Source: Candidatus Fibrimonadaceae bacterium
GTDB lineage: Bacteria; Fibrobacterota; Fibrobacteria; Fibrobacterales; Fibrobacteraceae
Direction: 5' to 3'
DNA length: 62,133 bases
Assembly (NCBI GenBank): GCA_031281345.1
Contig: JAITFN010000062.1
Coordinates: forward strand, 1-62,133
Shown here: in pieces, positions 12,626 through 21,107 of the stretch
How positions within the stretch are numbered: the first letter of the stretch is position 1
Layout: each line of letters starts with the position of its first letter
Translations under genes and position numbers: made by a program
Notes under the pieces: model-generated
What the model was told of the DNA's origin: nothing
Seen by the model: only the letters and a program-made list of their open reading frames with translations
The model's database searches: none

Positions 12626-15067
12626 ATGAAATTATCAATGGATTGGATAAAAGATTATGTAAAAATACCAGAAGATCTGGAACTATCACGCATAGCTTAC
12701 GACCTAACAATGTCTACGGTGGAAGTGGAAGGCATAACTGAATTGAGCAAGAATTTCAGCAATATCATAGTTGGCGTGGTGAACGAGGTTCTCCCCCACC
12801 CAAATGCAGACAAACTCAGGATATGCAAAACAGATATAGGCGGCGGACAAATAAAAGAAATTGTTTGCGGAGGCAGCAATTTGAACGCAGGCATGAAGGT
12901 TGCCGTTGCTTGCCCGGGCGCAATGGTTCGTTGGCACGGAGCAGGAGAACCTGTGGAGATAAAAATCTCAAAATTACGCGGAGTTGAAAGCTATGGAATG
13001 ATTTGCGCATCTTCGGAGATTGGGCTTGCAGATTTATTCGGTGCCACAGAAGAAGCGACTATTGTTGACCTCTCTGCCTTTGATGCAACAGCAGGCACAA
13101 ATGTTGCAGAGGCTCTTGACTTGAACGATGTTATTTTGGAAATAGACAACAAATCACTTACAAACCGCCCAGACCTTTGGGGGCATTACGGCATTGCGCG
13201 GGAAATTTCTGCACTCTATAACTTGCCTCTAAAAGAATTTGCGCCATTCACTCCGAAATCTGTACCGGATTTAGAAATAACTTTAGAAGATACCGAGCGC
13301 AGTCCAAGATATATAGGCGTTAAAATTGAAGGACTTTCCATAAAACCATCGCCGTTCAAAATACAAAGCCGTATATGGCGAGTTGGTATGCACCCGATAA
13401 ATGCTATTGTGGATATAACAAACTACGTTATGCTCGCAATTGGGCAACCCACACACGCCTTTGACTCGGATAACATTGAAGGGCACATAACCGTGCGCCG
13501 TGCCAAAGAATCAGAAAAACTTTTGTTATTGAACGGCAAAGAATTATCGCTTTCTGCAAACGATTTGGTTATAGCAGATGACGAAGCCTCCGTTGGGCTT
13601 GCTGGTGTAATGGGTGGTAGCAAAGATTCTGTGCTTCCCAAAACAACTAAGGTGATACTTGAAATTGCAAACTTTGACTCCAAAGGCATAAGGCATACCG
13701 CTATGCGCTATGAAGTGCGCACAGAAGCAGCCATCAGGTACGAAAAAGGAATAGACCCTGAGAGATGCGATATTGCACTCTCCCTCGCTATGCAGATGTT
13801 TGCAGACTTTTTCCCCAAATTATCCATAACGGGATTTCGCGATAGTTATCCAAAACATTTAAAGGGCAAAGAGATAGATGTTTCTTTGGACTGGCTGGAA
13901 AAACGACTTGGCAAACACATTCCAAACGATGATATAGCTTGTAAGTTGGAACGCCTCGGTTTTAAAGTTAGCTTTGACAAAAGCAACATGCACGTCATTG
14001 TACCAACGTGGCGTTCCACAGGCGATATTTCCATACCCGATGATATTATGGAAGAAGTAGCCCGCTTGCACGGCTACGAAAACTTTGAACCCACGCCCAT
14101 AACAACTACATTTGGCGGCGCAATAAATCAGTTAGATATTGACATAGACAGAAAGAGCAGAGAATACTTGGCTATCAGATGTGGCATGCAAGAGATTTTC
14201 ACATATCCTTGGATGACAGACGAATACGTAAACGCTCTATTCCCTGGCAACAAAGATATGCTATCCTTATCTATGCCTCCTTCTCCAAATGAACGCTATA
14301 TTCGCTCATCGCTACTCCCAAACCTCTGCAAAGCGATTGAAGGAAACTTGCGCTTCTTTAACGAGTTTGCAATTTTTGAATCTGCCCAAGTGTTTTCCAA
14401 TAAAGATTTCAAAGCGGTATATGACAAGCGTGAATCGCTCCCTCTCCAGCGCAGAAATATTGCCGGAGCTTTTGTTGGAGGTTCTGGTGATGTGAACACC
14501 CTTTTCAGAAAAGCAAAGGGAATAATCCATTACTTGCCTCGCTGCGTGCATATAGAACCTATAACATTTGAGAAAGTTGAAAAACCTGTATGGGCAGACG
14601 GCGTTGTGTGGCTGGGTATTCTCCACGGAGGCGAGAGAATAGGCAATTTGGCACTCTTGTCAAAAAAAGCCTCCCTTGATTGCGGAATAAAAAACAGTGC
14701 AGTGATTATATTTGAAATTGATATCGATTTGCTAAAACCTTATCCTTCTAGAACGAACAAATTTGTGCATCTCCCAGAATATCCAATAACAGAATACGAT
14801 ATATCCATGCTCTTTGATTTATCGGTTAAGTGGGAAGAAATACGCGGAGTTATCGCAGGCAAAGGTGGTTCAGAAGATTTGCTCAGAGATATATCTTTTG
14901 TTGATGAGTATAGAGGGCACCAAGTTCCAAAAGGGAAAAAATCTGTTACTATTAGGTTGGTAATAGGCTCGTTCAAAAAAACTTTGACATCAGAAGAAAT
15001 TGAGAGTTATGCGAAAACCGTTATGAAGCGTTTGCAGAAGAGTTTTAGCGCAGAACTAAGGAATTAA
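12626..15067 (+). CDS. pheT: Phenylalanyl-tRNA synthetase beta subunit
   Basis: 813 residues, normal length. N-terminal tRNA-binding OB domain (about 40-150, VLPHPNADKLRICK), B3/B4 editing domain (about 210-385, HPINAIVDITNYVM, GVMGG), B5 domain (about 400-475), catalytic-like core, and a C-terminal FDX-ACB anticodon domain (about 720-813, PSRTNKFVHLPEYP). Its GGAGAAGG ribosome site lies in the short gap after pheS. The 3' end overlaps convergent ubiX by 23 bp. Confidence 0.95.
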   Translation: MKLSMDWIKDYVKIPEDLELSRIAYDLTMSTVEVEGITELSKNFSNIIVGVVNEVLPHPNADKLRICKTDIGGGQIKEIVCGGSNLNAGMKVAVACPGAMVRWHGAGEPVEIKISKLRGVESYGMICASSEIGLADLFGATEEATIVDLSAFDATAGTNVAEALDLNDVILEIDNKSLTNRPDLWGHYGIAREISALYNLPLKEFAPFTPKSVPDLEITLEDTERSPRYIGVKIEGLSIKPSPFKIQSRIWRVGMHPINAIVDITNYVMLAIGQPTHAFDSDNIEGHITVRRAKESEKLLLLNGKELSLSANDLVIADDEASVGLAGVMGGSKDSVLPKTTKVILEIANFDSKGIRHTAMRYEVRTEAAIRYEKGIDPERCDIALSLAMQMFADFFPKLSITGFRDSYPKHLKGKEIDVSLDWLEKRLGKHIPNDDIACKLERLGFKVSFDKSNMHVIVPTWRSTGDISIPDDIMEEVARLHGYENFEPTPITTTFGGAINQLDIDIDRKSREYLAIRCGMQEIFTYPWMTDEYVNALFPGNKDMLSLSMPPSPNERYIRSSLLPNLCKAIEGNLRFFNEFAIFESAQVFSNKDFKAVYDKRESLPLQRRNIAGAFVGGSGDVNTLFRKAKGIIHYLPRCVHIEPITFEKVEKPVWADGVVWLGILHGGERIGNLALLSKKASLDCGIKNSAVIIFEIDIDLLKPYPSRTNKFVHLPEYPITEYDISMLFDLSVKWEEIRGVIAGKGGSEDLLRDISFVDEYRGHQVPKGKKSVTIRLVIGSFKKTLTSEEIESYAKTVMKRLQKSFSAELRN

Positions 15068-15569
15068 AAACCCTCTCCACAACCGTATCCACAACATCCT
15101 CAACACTTTCGGGGTGCTTGTAAAAATGCGGACAAGCAGGCATTATAATTGCACCAGCTCTTTTCAGCTTTAACATATTTTCCAAATGTATTTCGTTAAA
15201 GGGCATTTCCCTTGGAACAACCACAAGAGGGCGATTTTCTTTTAAGCATACATCTGCGGCTCTTATCAAAAGGTTATTACTTGTGCCAGCAGCTACCCTT
15301 CCAAGCGTTCCCATTGAGCAAGGTAAAATTGCCATACCTGAATATCTTGAGCTGCCCGTTGCGGGTGGCGCAAAAAAGTCGTCTATTCTGTGAATTTTTT
15401 TGTGTTGCAAAATAGAATGGCAAGCCTCGTGCTTTAGCACCGCTTCGCCCATTTTTGTTATGATAAGTTCAACTGCAAAATTCTTTTTTTTTGCCAGCTG
15501 CAAAAAACGCTTCGCATATATAGCACCAGATGCACCCGTTATGCCAAGTATTATCGGGGAGTCTTTCAT
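15045..15569 (-). CDS. ubiX: Flavin prenyltransferase UbiX
   Basis: About 174 residues with the flavoprotein motif GITGASGAIYAKR at the N-terminus, the AILPCSMGTLGRVAAG segment and the C-terminal PREMPFNEIHLENMLKL. UbiX makes prenylated FMN for UbiD-type decarboxylases. The start at 15569 overlaps the ubiE stop by ATGA; a TTG 12 nt upstream is less likely. It forms an operon with ubiE and probably serves quinone synthesis. Confidence 0.9.
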   Translation of the reverse strand: MKDSPIILGITGASGAIYAKRFLQLAKKKNFAVELIITKMGEAVLKHEACHSILQHKKIHRIDDFFAPPATGSSRYSGMAILPCSMGTLGRVAAGTSNNLLIRAADVCLKENRPLVVVPREMPFNEIHLENMLKLKRAGAIIMPACPHFYKHPESVEDVVDTVVERVFNSLVLR

Positions 15570-16237
15570 TTTTTCTCGCAAATAACAATATGAGCAAGCC
15601 CGCCGTCTAATGAGCTTATGCTACGCAGGGTAAATCCTGCATTTCTAGCTTTTGCCGCATAATCCACAGGGTTTAAAAAACTCAAAATGGATATCACCAA
15701 ATAGCGGTAGGCGTTGCGCTTGCTGAATAGCATACCCACAAAGGGAATTGCAAGCGGCGAAATTCTTTGGTAAAATAGTTTCGCAATTTTTTTTTCCGGC
15801 TTAAAAAAATCAAGCGTGGCAAAATAGCCGCCTTTTTTCAGCACCCTAAAAGCCTCGCTTAAAGCCAGATCCAAATTTTGGATATTTCTCATTCCAAAAC
15901 CGTTCAAAATAATATCCACAGAGCCGTTTGCAAGCGGTATTTGCGTTGCATCCATTTGAACAGGAACCAAATCCGAACTTTTTTTAGCTGCCACTCCAAG
16001 CATTTTTTCTGCAAAGTCGCCAACTATTGGAAGTTTGCAATTTTTTGCCCTTTTTAAGTAAGAAAGCGAAAAATCCCCCGTTCCACCGCACAAATCCAGC
16101 ACAACAGCCTCTTTCTTTTGCGGCAATTTTTTGCAGCAAGCCTTTCTCCAAGCAATATCCCGCCCTGCAGACATCAAATGATTGAGCATATCGTATCTTT
16201 TGTGTATTTGATTGAACATTTCACGAATTTTAGCCAT
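15566..16237 (-). CDS. ubiE: Menaquinone/ubiquinone C-methyltransferase UbiE/MenG
   Basis: 223 residues, class I SAM methyltransferase. Motifs: MFNQIHKRYDMLNHLMSAGRDIAWR at the N-terminus, SAM-binding DLCGGTGDFS, and NGFGMRNI. It adds the ring methyl in the last step of menaquinone (or ubiquinone) synthesis; menaquinone is more likely in this phylum. A TACTTT box ends 9 nt before the ATG without a ribosome site. Confidence 0.9.
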   Translation of the reverse strand: MAKIREMFNQIHKRYDMLNHLMSAGRDIAWRKACCKKLPQKKEAVVLDLCGGTGDFSLSYLKRAKNCKLPIVGDFAEKMLGVAAKKSSDLVPVQMDATQIPLANGSVDIILNGFGMRNIQNLDLALSEAFRVLKKGGYFATLDFFKPEKKIAKLFYQRISPLAIPFVGMLFSKRNAYRYLVISILSFLNPVDYAAKARNAGFTLRSISSLDGGLAHIVICEKK

Positions 16238-16263
16238 TGCAAAAGCAAAGTAGTAAATTTTTC

Positions 16264-16269
16264 TATATT
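16264..16269 (+). promoter_or_regulatory. -10 box upstream of tRNA-Leu
   Basis: TTTTTC precedes TATATT about 47 nt before the tRNA gene. A 15-bp direct repeat lies between the box and the tRNA. Confidence 0.5.
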
Positions 16270-16287
16270 AGGACTCCTAGTTTAGGA

Positions 16288-16326
16288 TATATGCGGATGT
16301 GGGGATGTGGCTATATGCGGATGTGG
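16288..16326 (+). repeat. Direct repeat of the tRNA-Leu 5' end
   Basis: TATATGCGGATGTGG occurs at 16288-16302 and 16312-16326, with a partial third unit (GGGGATGTGG) between. The second copy includes the first ten bases of the tRNA, so the acceptor-stem 5' strand has been partly duplicated just upstream. Confidence 0.8.
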
Positions 16327-16400
16327 TGGAACTGGTAGACACGCTAGATTCAGGTTCTAGTGCTGGCAACAGCATGAAGGTTCAAGTCCTTTCATCCGCA
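16317..16400 (+). tRNA. tRNA-Leu (anticodon CAG)
   Basis: Acceptor stem GCGGATG pairs with CATCCGC, discriminator A at 16400. The anticodon arm is CTAGA-TTCAGGT-TCTAG with anticodon CAG at 16351-16353. It has a long variable arm (TGCTGGCAACAGCA), as expected for class II Leu tRNAs, and the TpsiC loop GTTCAAGTC. CCA is not encoded. Confidence 0.95.
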
Positions 16401-16491
16401 TTAAAGCCGTTTTTTTGTGATATTCTTTGTTCATTTCGGCTTCGCTTTGGTGAACTAGTAGCTGAACGTACCCAAAGCCTCAATAATTTTA

Positions 16492-16497
16492 TATATT
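16492..16497 (+). promoter_or_regulatory. -10 box for the fibro-slime operon
   Basis: TATATT in an AT-rich stretch, followed by a TGAGG ribosome site (16504-16508) and the ATG at 16516. Confidence 0.45.
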
Positions 16498-16515
16498 TAT
16501 AGTTGAGGTACCACT

Positions 16516-19500
16516 ATGAAAAATTCCGTTTGTTTAAAAAGGATGTTGGCTATCCTAGTCTTTGGATGCCAAGCGCTTTTTGCACAACAAGTTACGTTCT
16601 ATTTTCTGCCTCCAGATAATGATAGGTGGATAGCTGGCAGTAGTTATATCTATGACGGGCAAAACACGGTATTGATGAATGTCCATACTAGGTGCGGCTG
16701 GTTCAAAAAGACATATGCCTCTAGAGATGCTGTTCCAGAAAATATTATGATTTACCTTGGCTCCAAAGGAATAGACAAATTTGATATGCATGGCACAGGA
16801 GCCGACCCTACCAACCCTGAATCTGAATGGATTCCATTAAAAACAAGTTTTGGAACAACGGCTACCTCACTTTATTTTTATCAAGACCCAAACAGCGACG
16901 AGGGATTTGTGTTTAGAACTGCTGAACCTCCTAATACTTTGGGCGAAGAAGCCGCAGGTAGATGCTCGTATAAAATGGCAGCTTTTATTTATGATACGGA
17001 TAACTCGGTTAATAAGAGCTTCAGTGGTACCTATACTGCACCCTCAACCGCAAATAATGGAATAAGAAGGGGAATAGTGGCTCCAACCTTAGACCCAGTA
17101 ACAAAAAAACCTACATTTGTGGCAGCAAACGGCTATGCAAATTGGATAAGCGAGGCATCTTTCAACGCAGCTTTTACCCCCAAAGGGGTTTTAGATGGAA
17201 AAATATCTAACATACCTAGATGCTACGATATGCCCTTTGACAGGGCTACAAATGGATCTTGGGAATTTGACAGTGATAGAATGCGTACCCCAGCAAATCC
17301 AGCAGCAGGAGCAGATAATGGCAGAAATTTGGTAGGCGGTTTTTACCCTTACAATTTAGAAAAAGCATATGGCATAGACCCAGATGGCACCACTGCAGAC
17401 TATACGGATTGCCCTGATTGCAATAAGGAATACTCGGCAAATTGTTTTCAGATTATGGATGCTACTAAGCTTAATAATTTGGCACCAGTTACTTGGAGAG
17501 ACACTACATACACTGGTGTTGCAGCCTTTGACCGCACTCGTTTTGCAGATGGAACAAATCACTCCACTTATTTTACTAATGCTAGTGGTGCTGCTACTTA
17601 TGGTTGCGATAGCCCTAATTCATCACGAGGCAGGCCAGGGTTTACGGGTGTAAAGAAGGATAATGCCAATCTAAGCTTCTGCTTTGAAAGCCATGCGGAA
17701 TTCACTTATGAAAAAGGGCAGGAATTCCTTTTCAGAGGCGATGATGATATTTGGATATTTATAAATAACCAGCTCGTTATAGATTTAGGCGGTATTCATA
17801 TGCCGGCTCCTGGTTATGTAGATTTAGATACAATAAAAACTCCTGTACCTCTTGAGGCAGGTAGCACATACCCTATAGACATATTCTTTTGCGAGCGTAT
17901 GGGAACGCAATCAAATGTGCGTGTAAGTACCAATATGTATATAACTCAAAAAAGCACCTTCTTCAGCGACCCCGCACGTACAGACAATGCCATGTGCGCA
18001 GGCCTTGCCAGCGGAAATGATTGCGCCAGCAAAATGAGCGGAACAGGTAGCAGCAAAAGAGAAGAATTTTGCGGCGAAGGTCTTTTAAATAATAGCTACG
18101 GAAACTACAATGTGGATTTCTATATGGTAAACCGTAGCACCAATGACACCCTATACCTATCTCAACCCCCAACTGGAAGCAGATCCCAAAGAGCCACATG
18201 TCAAGGCACTGGCAATACCTTCACCTGCCTTGCAAAAGATGGAGTTGGTGCGGGTAGCGGCATTACTATAGATAAGGCGGTTTATAGCTGCGGAGGGCGC
18301 TACAAGTGCGATGGAAATCAAATATCACAAGACAAGGTTGATATACCCTCTGGAAGTTGGGTTGTGTATGCTCGCTTAACAGAAAACGGCAAGCCAACTG
18401 CCAACAAACCAATCCAAATAGACAAGTTCAGAGGCCCAACAAATGCCCGCATAATTTGGGGTAAATTGGTGAATGCTGGAGATGCATTGTTAGATGCTTA
18501 TGGAGATACCACAAAAAGTGAGCAGTCTGTAATCGCTGGCAAATTATCACCCATTTACGTAGCTATTGGTAGCTGGGAAGAAAAACATAAAACCTTTGAT
18601 GAAAGGGAATTAGACCCCACAGACGACATAAGATATTCCCTATCAATATCTGGTGTTAGCTTAGATGACATAGATATTTATTCAGTTAGCCACGAAGACA
18701 CCACCTTAGCGAGTTTCCCACGCAAAATTCCTCAAAGTGGAATAGATACTGTGTGGGTAAAGGGTAGTTATGAAATGGGTGAGCAAACACTGGAGATAAA
18801 TTTGAGCGGTGCTAATCCAGCCTCAGACGAAACACCATCTATGAAACTGAGCATCTATCAGCCGCGTCTTAGATTCACCAGAGCAGATGACGGTTTTGAT
18901 TTTGTTAATCCCAGAAACTTCGGCTCTGCTAGTGGATACACAATATGGGATGAATTGCCTCCTTTTGTTGGCGAATCTTTGCCCGTATATGTTACGGCTC
19001 ACGATACAGCTAGCAGAAAAACGCCACCAAGATTTGCGTTTTGCAGTCACTGCTCATTCCCTATCTCACAAAAGAGCTATGTAAACACTGAGGGTAATTC
19101 AGAGGGCATTGTTAAAGGCGAGCCACTCAGAATAGAGAACGGAAGGCAAACCATTTATATCAAAGGCCAAGAGGTTGTTGAAGGCAAAGATTATGCCCAG
19201 TGGCATATTATCGGGCCTAGCAAAGAATATACTTTTGCAAAATGGGATAGCCTGCAATTCAGAGATGCACCTATTCCTATGCCCTTGTTTAGCAAACTTT
19301 ACGATAGAAATGGCGATGGTTTTGGAGACAGTTTGGAAATTAAATTTGGCAAGCCTTTTATGATTGACGACAAAATTGCAGACAGTTTGTTGCCTATTCT
19401 CATAGAGGTCACTTGGGAACAAGGATATACCGTGGCTTTCCACCATCCTGATTATACCATAGATAACCTAAAAAATGGAAATTATGTTAGGGATAATCTG

Positions 19501-21099
19501 TACAACGATGCTTTCTTTAAGAAAAATCGTACGTACTGGGAAAAGTATTTAAATTTAAAAAAGAACGATAGCCTTATAGTTATATCAGATTCAATCACGG
19601 TTTTCTCCAAAAATATCGCAACCGCTGGCTACAATTCAGGAAGTGGCAAGGTTGCAAGCTACACGCCATTCTATAACCAAAACCAGTGCATACCAGGAAG
19701 GCCGTGCCCACCTGCTGCGTTTATGTGGCGAGACGAAGGCTATGATGCAGAGGTGTTGGATAGAGTTCCGCCAATTGTGGTTAGAGCTACGTACTCGGTA
19801 GAAAACAATAAAAAGTGCGGCACAAGCAAAGACAATGCTTGCCGTGAATCGGTAGTGGTCACTTTGTCTGAGCCTATATTTGCAGCTCCGGGAGCAGACA
19901 AAAATAATTTCTTTGCAACTAAAAATCCATTCAGCTATTGTTTTGAATATAGCCAGCAGCCAAAATCCAAATGCTCCGAAGGAAAGGGCATTGCTGAAAG
20001 CGACAGACGTAGCCTGAAATGGGATAACTTAAATTGGAAAACCTGGGAACTGCCCCAAGATAAAACAAATAGCGAAGATGTTTCCACTTCCGCATTCTAT
20101 ACGCCAAACAATAAACCCGAGCCAAAAGAATACTATGAGGGTGCAATCAAAGGCGATAACTCTGTTGAGTTGATTTACTACGCTTACAAAATAAATGAAG
20201 ATGAAACAACTCGTATGCCAAAAGCAGACGACTGGGTAAAAATTCGCCCGCCTTCTTCTAAGGGTGGATTAGATGTGTTCTACGATGCAGCAGGCAATAG
20301 TGCAAATCCTAGGGAAAGAGGTGTGCTTATAACCGGAAAGAACCGCTATGAGCAAGATAAAGTGGTAATAGCGGGAATAGGCAAAGAGACAACTCCTGAA
20401 GACCCGCCGTTTGGAGGGGTTTTCACGGATTTAAAGAAATTATGCCAAATCCCAGGACACAACAGAAGAGAAAACTGCGCCGCTTGGATGAGTGATGAAG
20501 CAAAAAGATGGGCTAATGACTATTTATACGACACCACCAAAGGCAATGTTACGGAATTTTTGCCCGTACCCAAAGGCACGAATGCAAAAGAGGCTGGGGG
20601 GAACTATCCGAGTTCTGTAGGAGCTGTCTTCTCTGGAATTAAAAAAGACGAAGTGGAAGAATTTTTGGCTTATTGCTCTGATCCTGAGTATCCTGAACGC
20701 GACTGCAGAGACGAGTTTGGCAATAAGATAGATAAGGGTAATATTGCCAAAGCCATAAGTTTGAATGCTAGCGTGTACTATCACACAAATCTCGGCAATT
20801 ACACTGCACACAGAAACCCTGTTGTGGCAAATTGCACAGACAAAGTTTTCCAGTCAAGTCAAGTAGGGAACAGTGCCTACCTCTATGGAGATAATTGCTT
20901 AGGCAACGAGTACAGTTTCTATTTGGCCTGGGATTTGAAAACCAACAAAAATAGGTTTGTGGGAACCGGTGCTTATGTGGCAGTCACCAAGTTCTTCTGG
21001 CAAATAAAGTACAGCGAAGGTAAAAATGGCAGCCTCAAATCCAAAAAATTCGACCAACACGAGTTTGTAGAATTGTATGGAGTTTATAGAACGAAATGA
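16516..21099 (+). CDS. Secreted fibro-slime domain protein
   Basis: 1,527 residues with a signal peptide (about 1-23). The fibro-slime signature RGDDDIWIFINNQLVIDLGG lies at about residues 407-426, a PA14-like carbohydrate-associated fold first described from Fibrobacter. A calcium-loop-like DRNGDGFGDSLEI lies near residue 930. Many Cys pairs and aromatic residues suggest a disulphide-bonded extracellular protein. Fibro-slime proteins are linked to cellulose adhesion in Fibrobacter (family knowledge). It heads an operon with a PilB-like ATPase 8 bp downstream, which hints at export by a type II/IV-pilus-like machine (inference). Confidence 0.88.
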   Translation: MKNSVCLKRMLAILVFGCQALFAQQVTFYFLPPDNDRWIAGSSYIYDGQNTVLMNVHTRCGWFKKTYASRDAVPENIMIYLGSKGIDKFDMHGTGADPTNPESEWIPLKTSFGTTATSLYFYQDPNSDEGFVFRTAEPPNTLGEEAAGRCSYKMAAFIYDTDNSVNKSFSGTYTAPSTANNGIRRGIVAPTLDPVTKKPTFVAANGYANWISEASFNAAFTPKGVLDGKISNIPRCYDMPFDRATNGSWEFDSDRMRTPANPAAGADNGRNLVGGFYPYNLEKAYGIDPDGTTADYTDCPDCNKEYSANCFQIMDATKLNNLAPVTWRDTTYTGVAAFDRTRFADGTNHSTYFTNASGAATYGCDSPNSSRGRPGFTGVKKDNANLSFCFESHAEFTYEKGQEFLFRGDDDIWIFINNQLVIDLGGIHMPAPGYVDLDTIKTPVPLEAGSTYPIDIFFCERMGTQSNVRVSTNMYITQKSTFFSDPARTDNAMCAGLASGNDCASKMSGTGSSKREEFCGEGLLNNSYGNYNVDFYMVNRSTNDTLYLSQPPTGSRSQRATCQGTGNTFTCLAKDGVGAGSGITIDKAVYSCGGRYKCDGNQISQDKVDIPSGSWVVYARLTENGKPTANKPIQIDKFRGPTNARIIWGKLVNAGDALLDAYGDTTKSEQSVIAGKLSPIYVAIGSWEEKHKTFDERELDPTDDIRYSLSISGVSLDDIDIYSVSHEDTTLASFPRKIPQSGIDTVWVKGSYEMGEQTLEINLSGANPASDETPSMKLSIYQPRLRFTRADDGFDFVNPRNFGSASGYTIWDELPPFVGESLPVYVTAHDTASRKTPPRFAFCSHCSFPISQKSYVNTEGNSEGIVKGEPLRIENGRQTIYIKGQEVVEGKDYAQWHIIGPSKEYTFAKWDSLQFRDAPIPMPLFSKLYDRNGDGFGDSLEIKFGKPFMIDDKIADSLLPILIEVTWEQGYTVAFHHPDYTIDNLKNGNYVRDNLYNDAFFKKNRTYWEKYLNLKKNDSLIVISDSITVFSKNIATAGYNSGSGKVASYTPFYNQNQCIPGRPCPPAAFMWRDEGYDAEVLDRVPPIVVRATYSVENNKKCGTSKDNACRESVVVTLSEPIFAAPGADKNNFFATKNPFSYCFEYSQQPKSKCSEGKGIAESDRRSLKWDNLNWKTWELPQDKTNSEDVSTSAFYTPNNKPEPKEYYEGAIKGDNSVELIYYAYKINEDETTRMPKADDWVKIRPPSSKGGLDVFYDAAGNSANPRERGVLITGKNRYEQDKVVIAGIGKETTPEDPPFGGVFTDLKKLCQIPGHNRRENCAAWMSDEAKRWANDYLYDTTKGNVTEFLPVPKGTNAKEAGGNYPSSVGAVFSGIKKDEVEEFLAYCSDPEYPERDCRDEFGNKIDKGNIAKAISLNASVYYHTNLGNYTAHRNPVVANCTDKVFQSSQVGNSAYLYGDNCLGNEYSFYLAWDLKTNKNRFVGTGAYVAVTKFFWQIKYSEGKNGSLKSKKFDQHEFVELYGVYRTK

Positions 21100-21107
21100 G
21101 GTAATGA

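Noticed and set aside
16299-16502. 67-aa plus-strand frame with a plausible N-terminus
   Set aside because: It is the translation of the tRNA-Leu gene and its flank; the first half is the tRNA itself.
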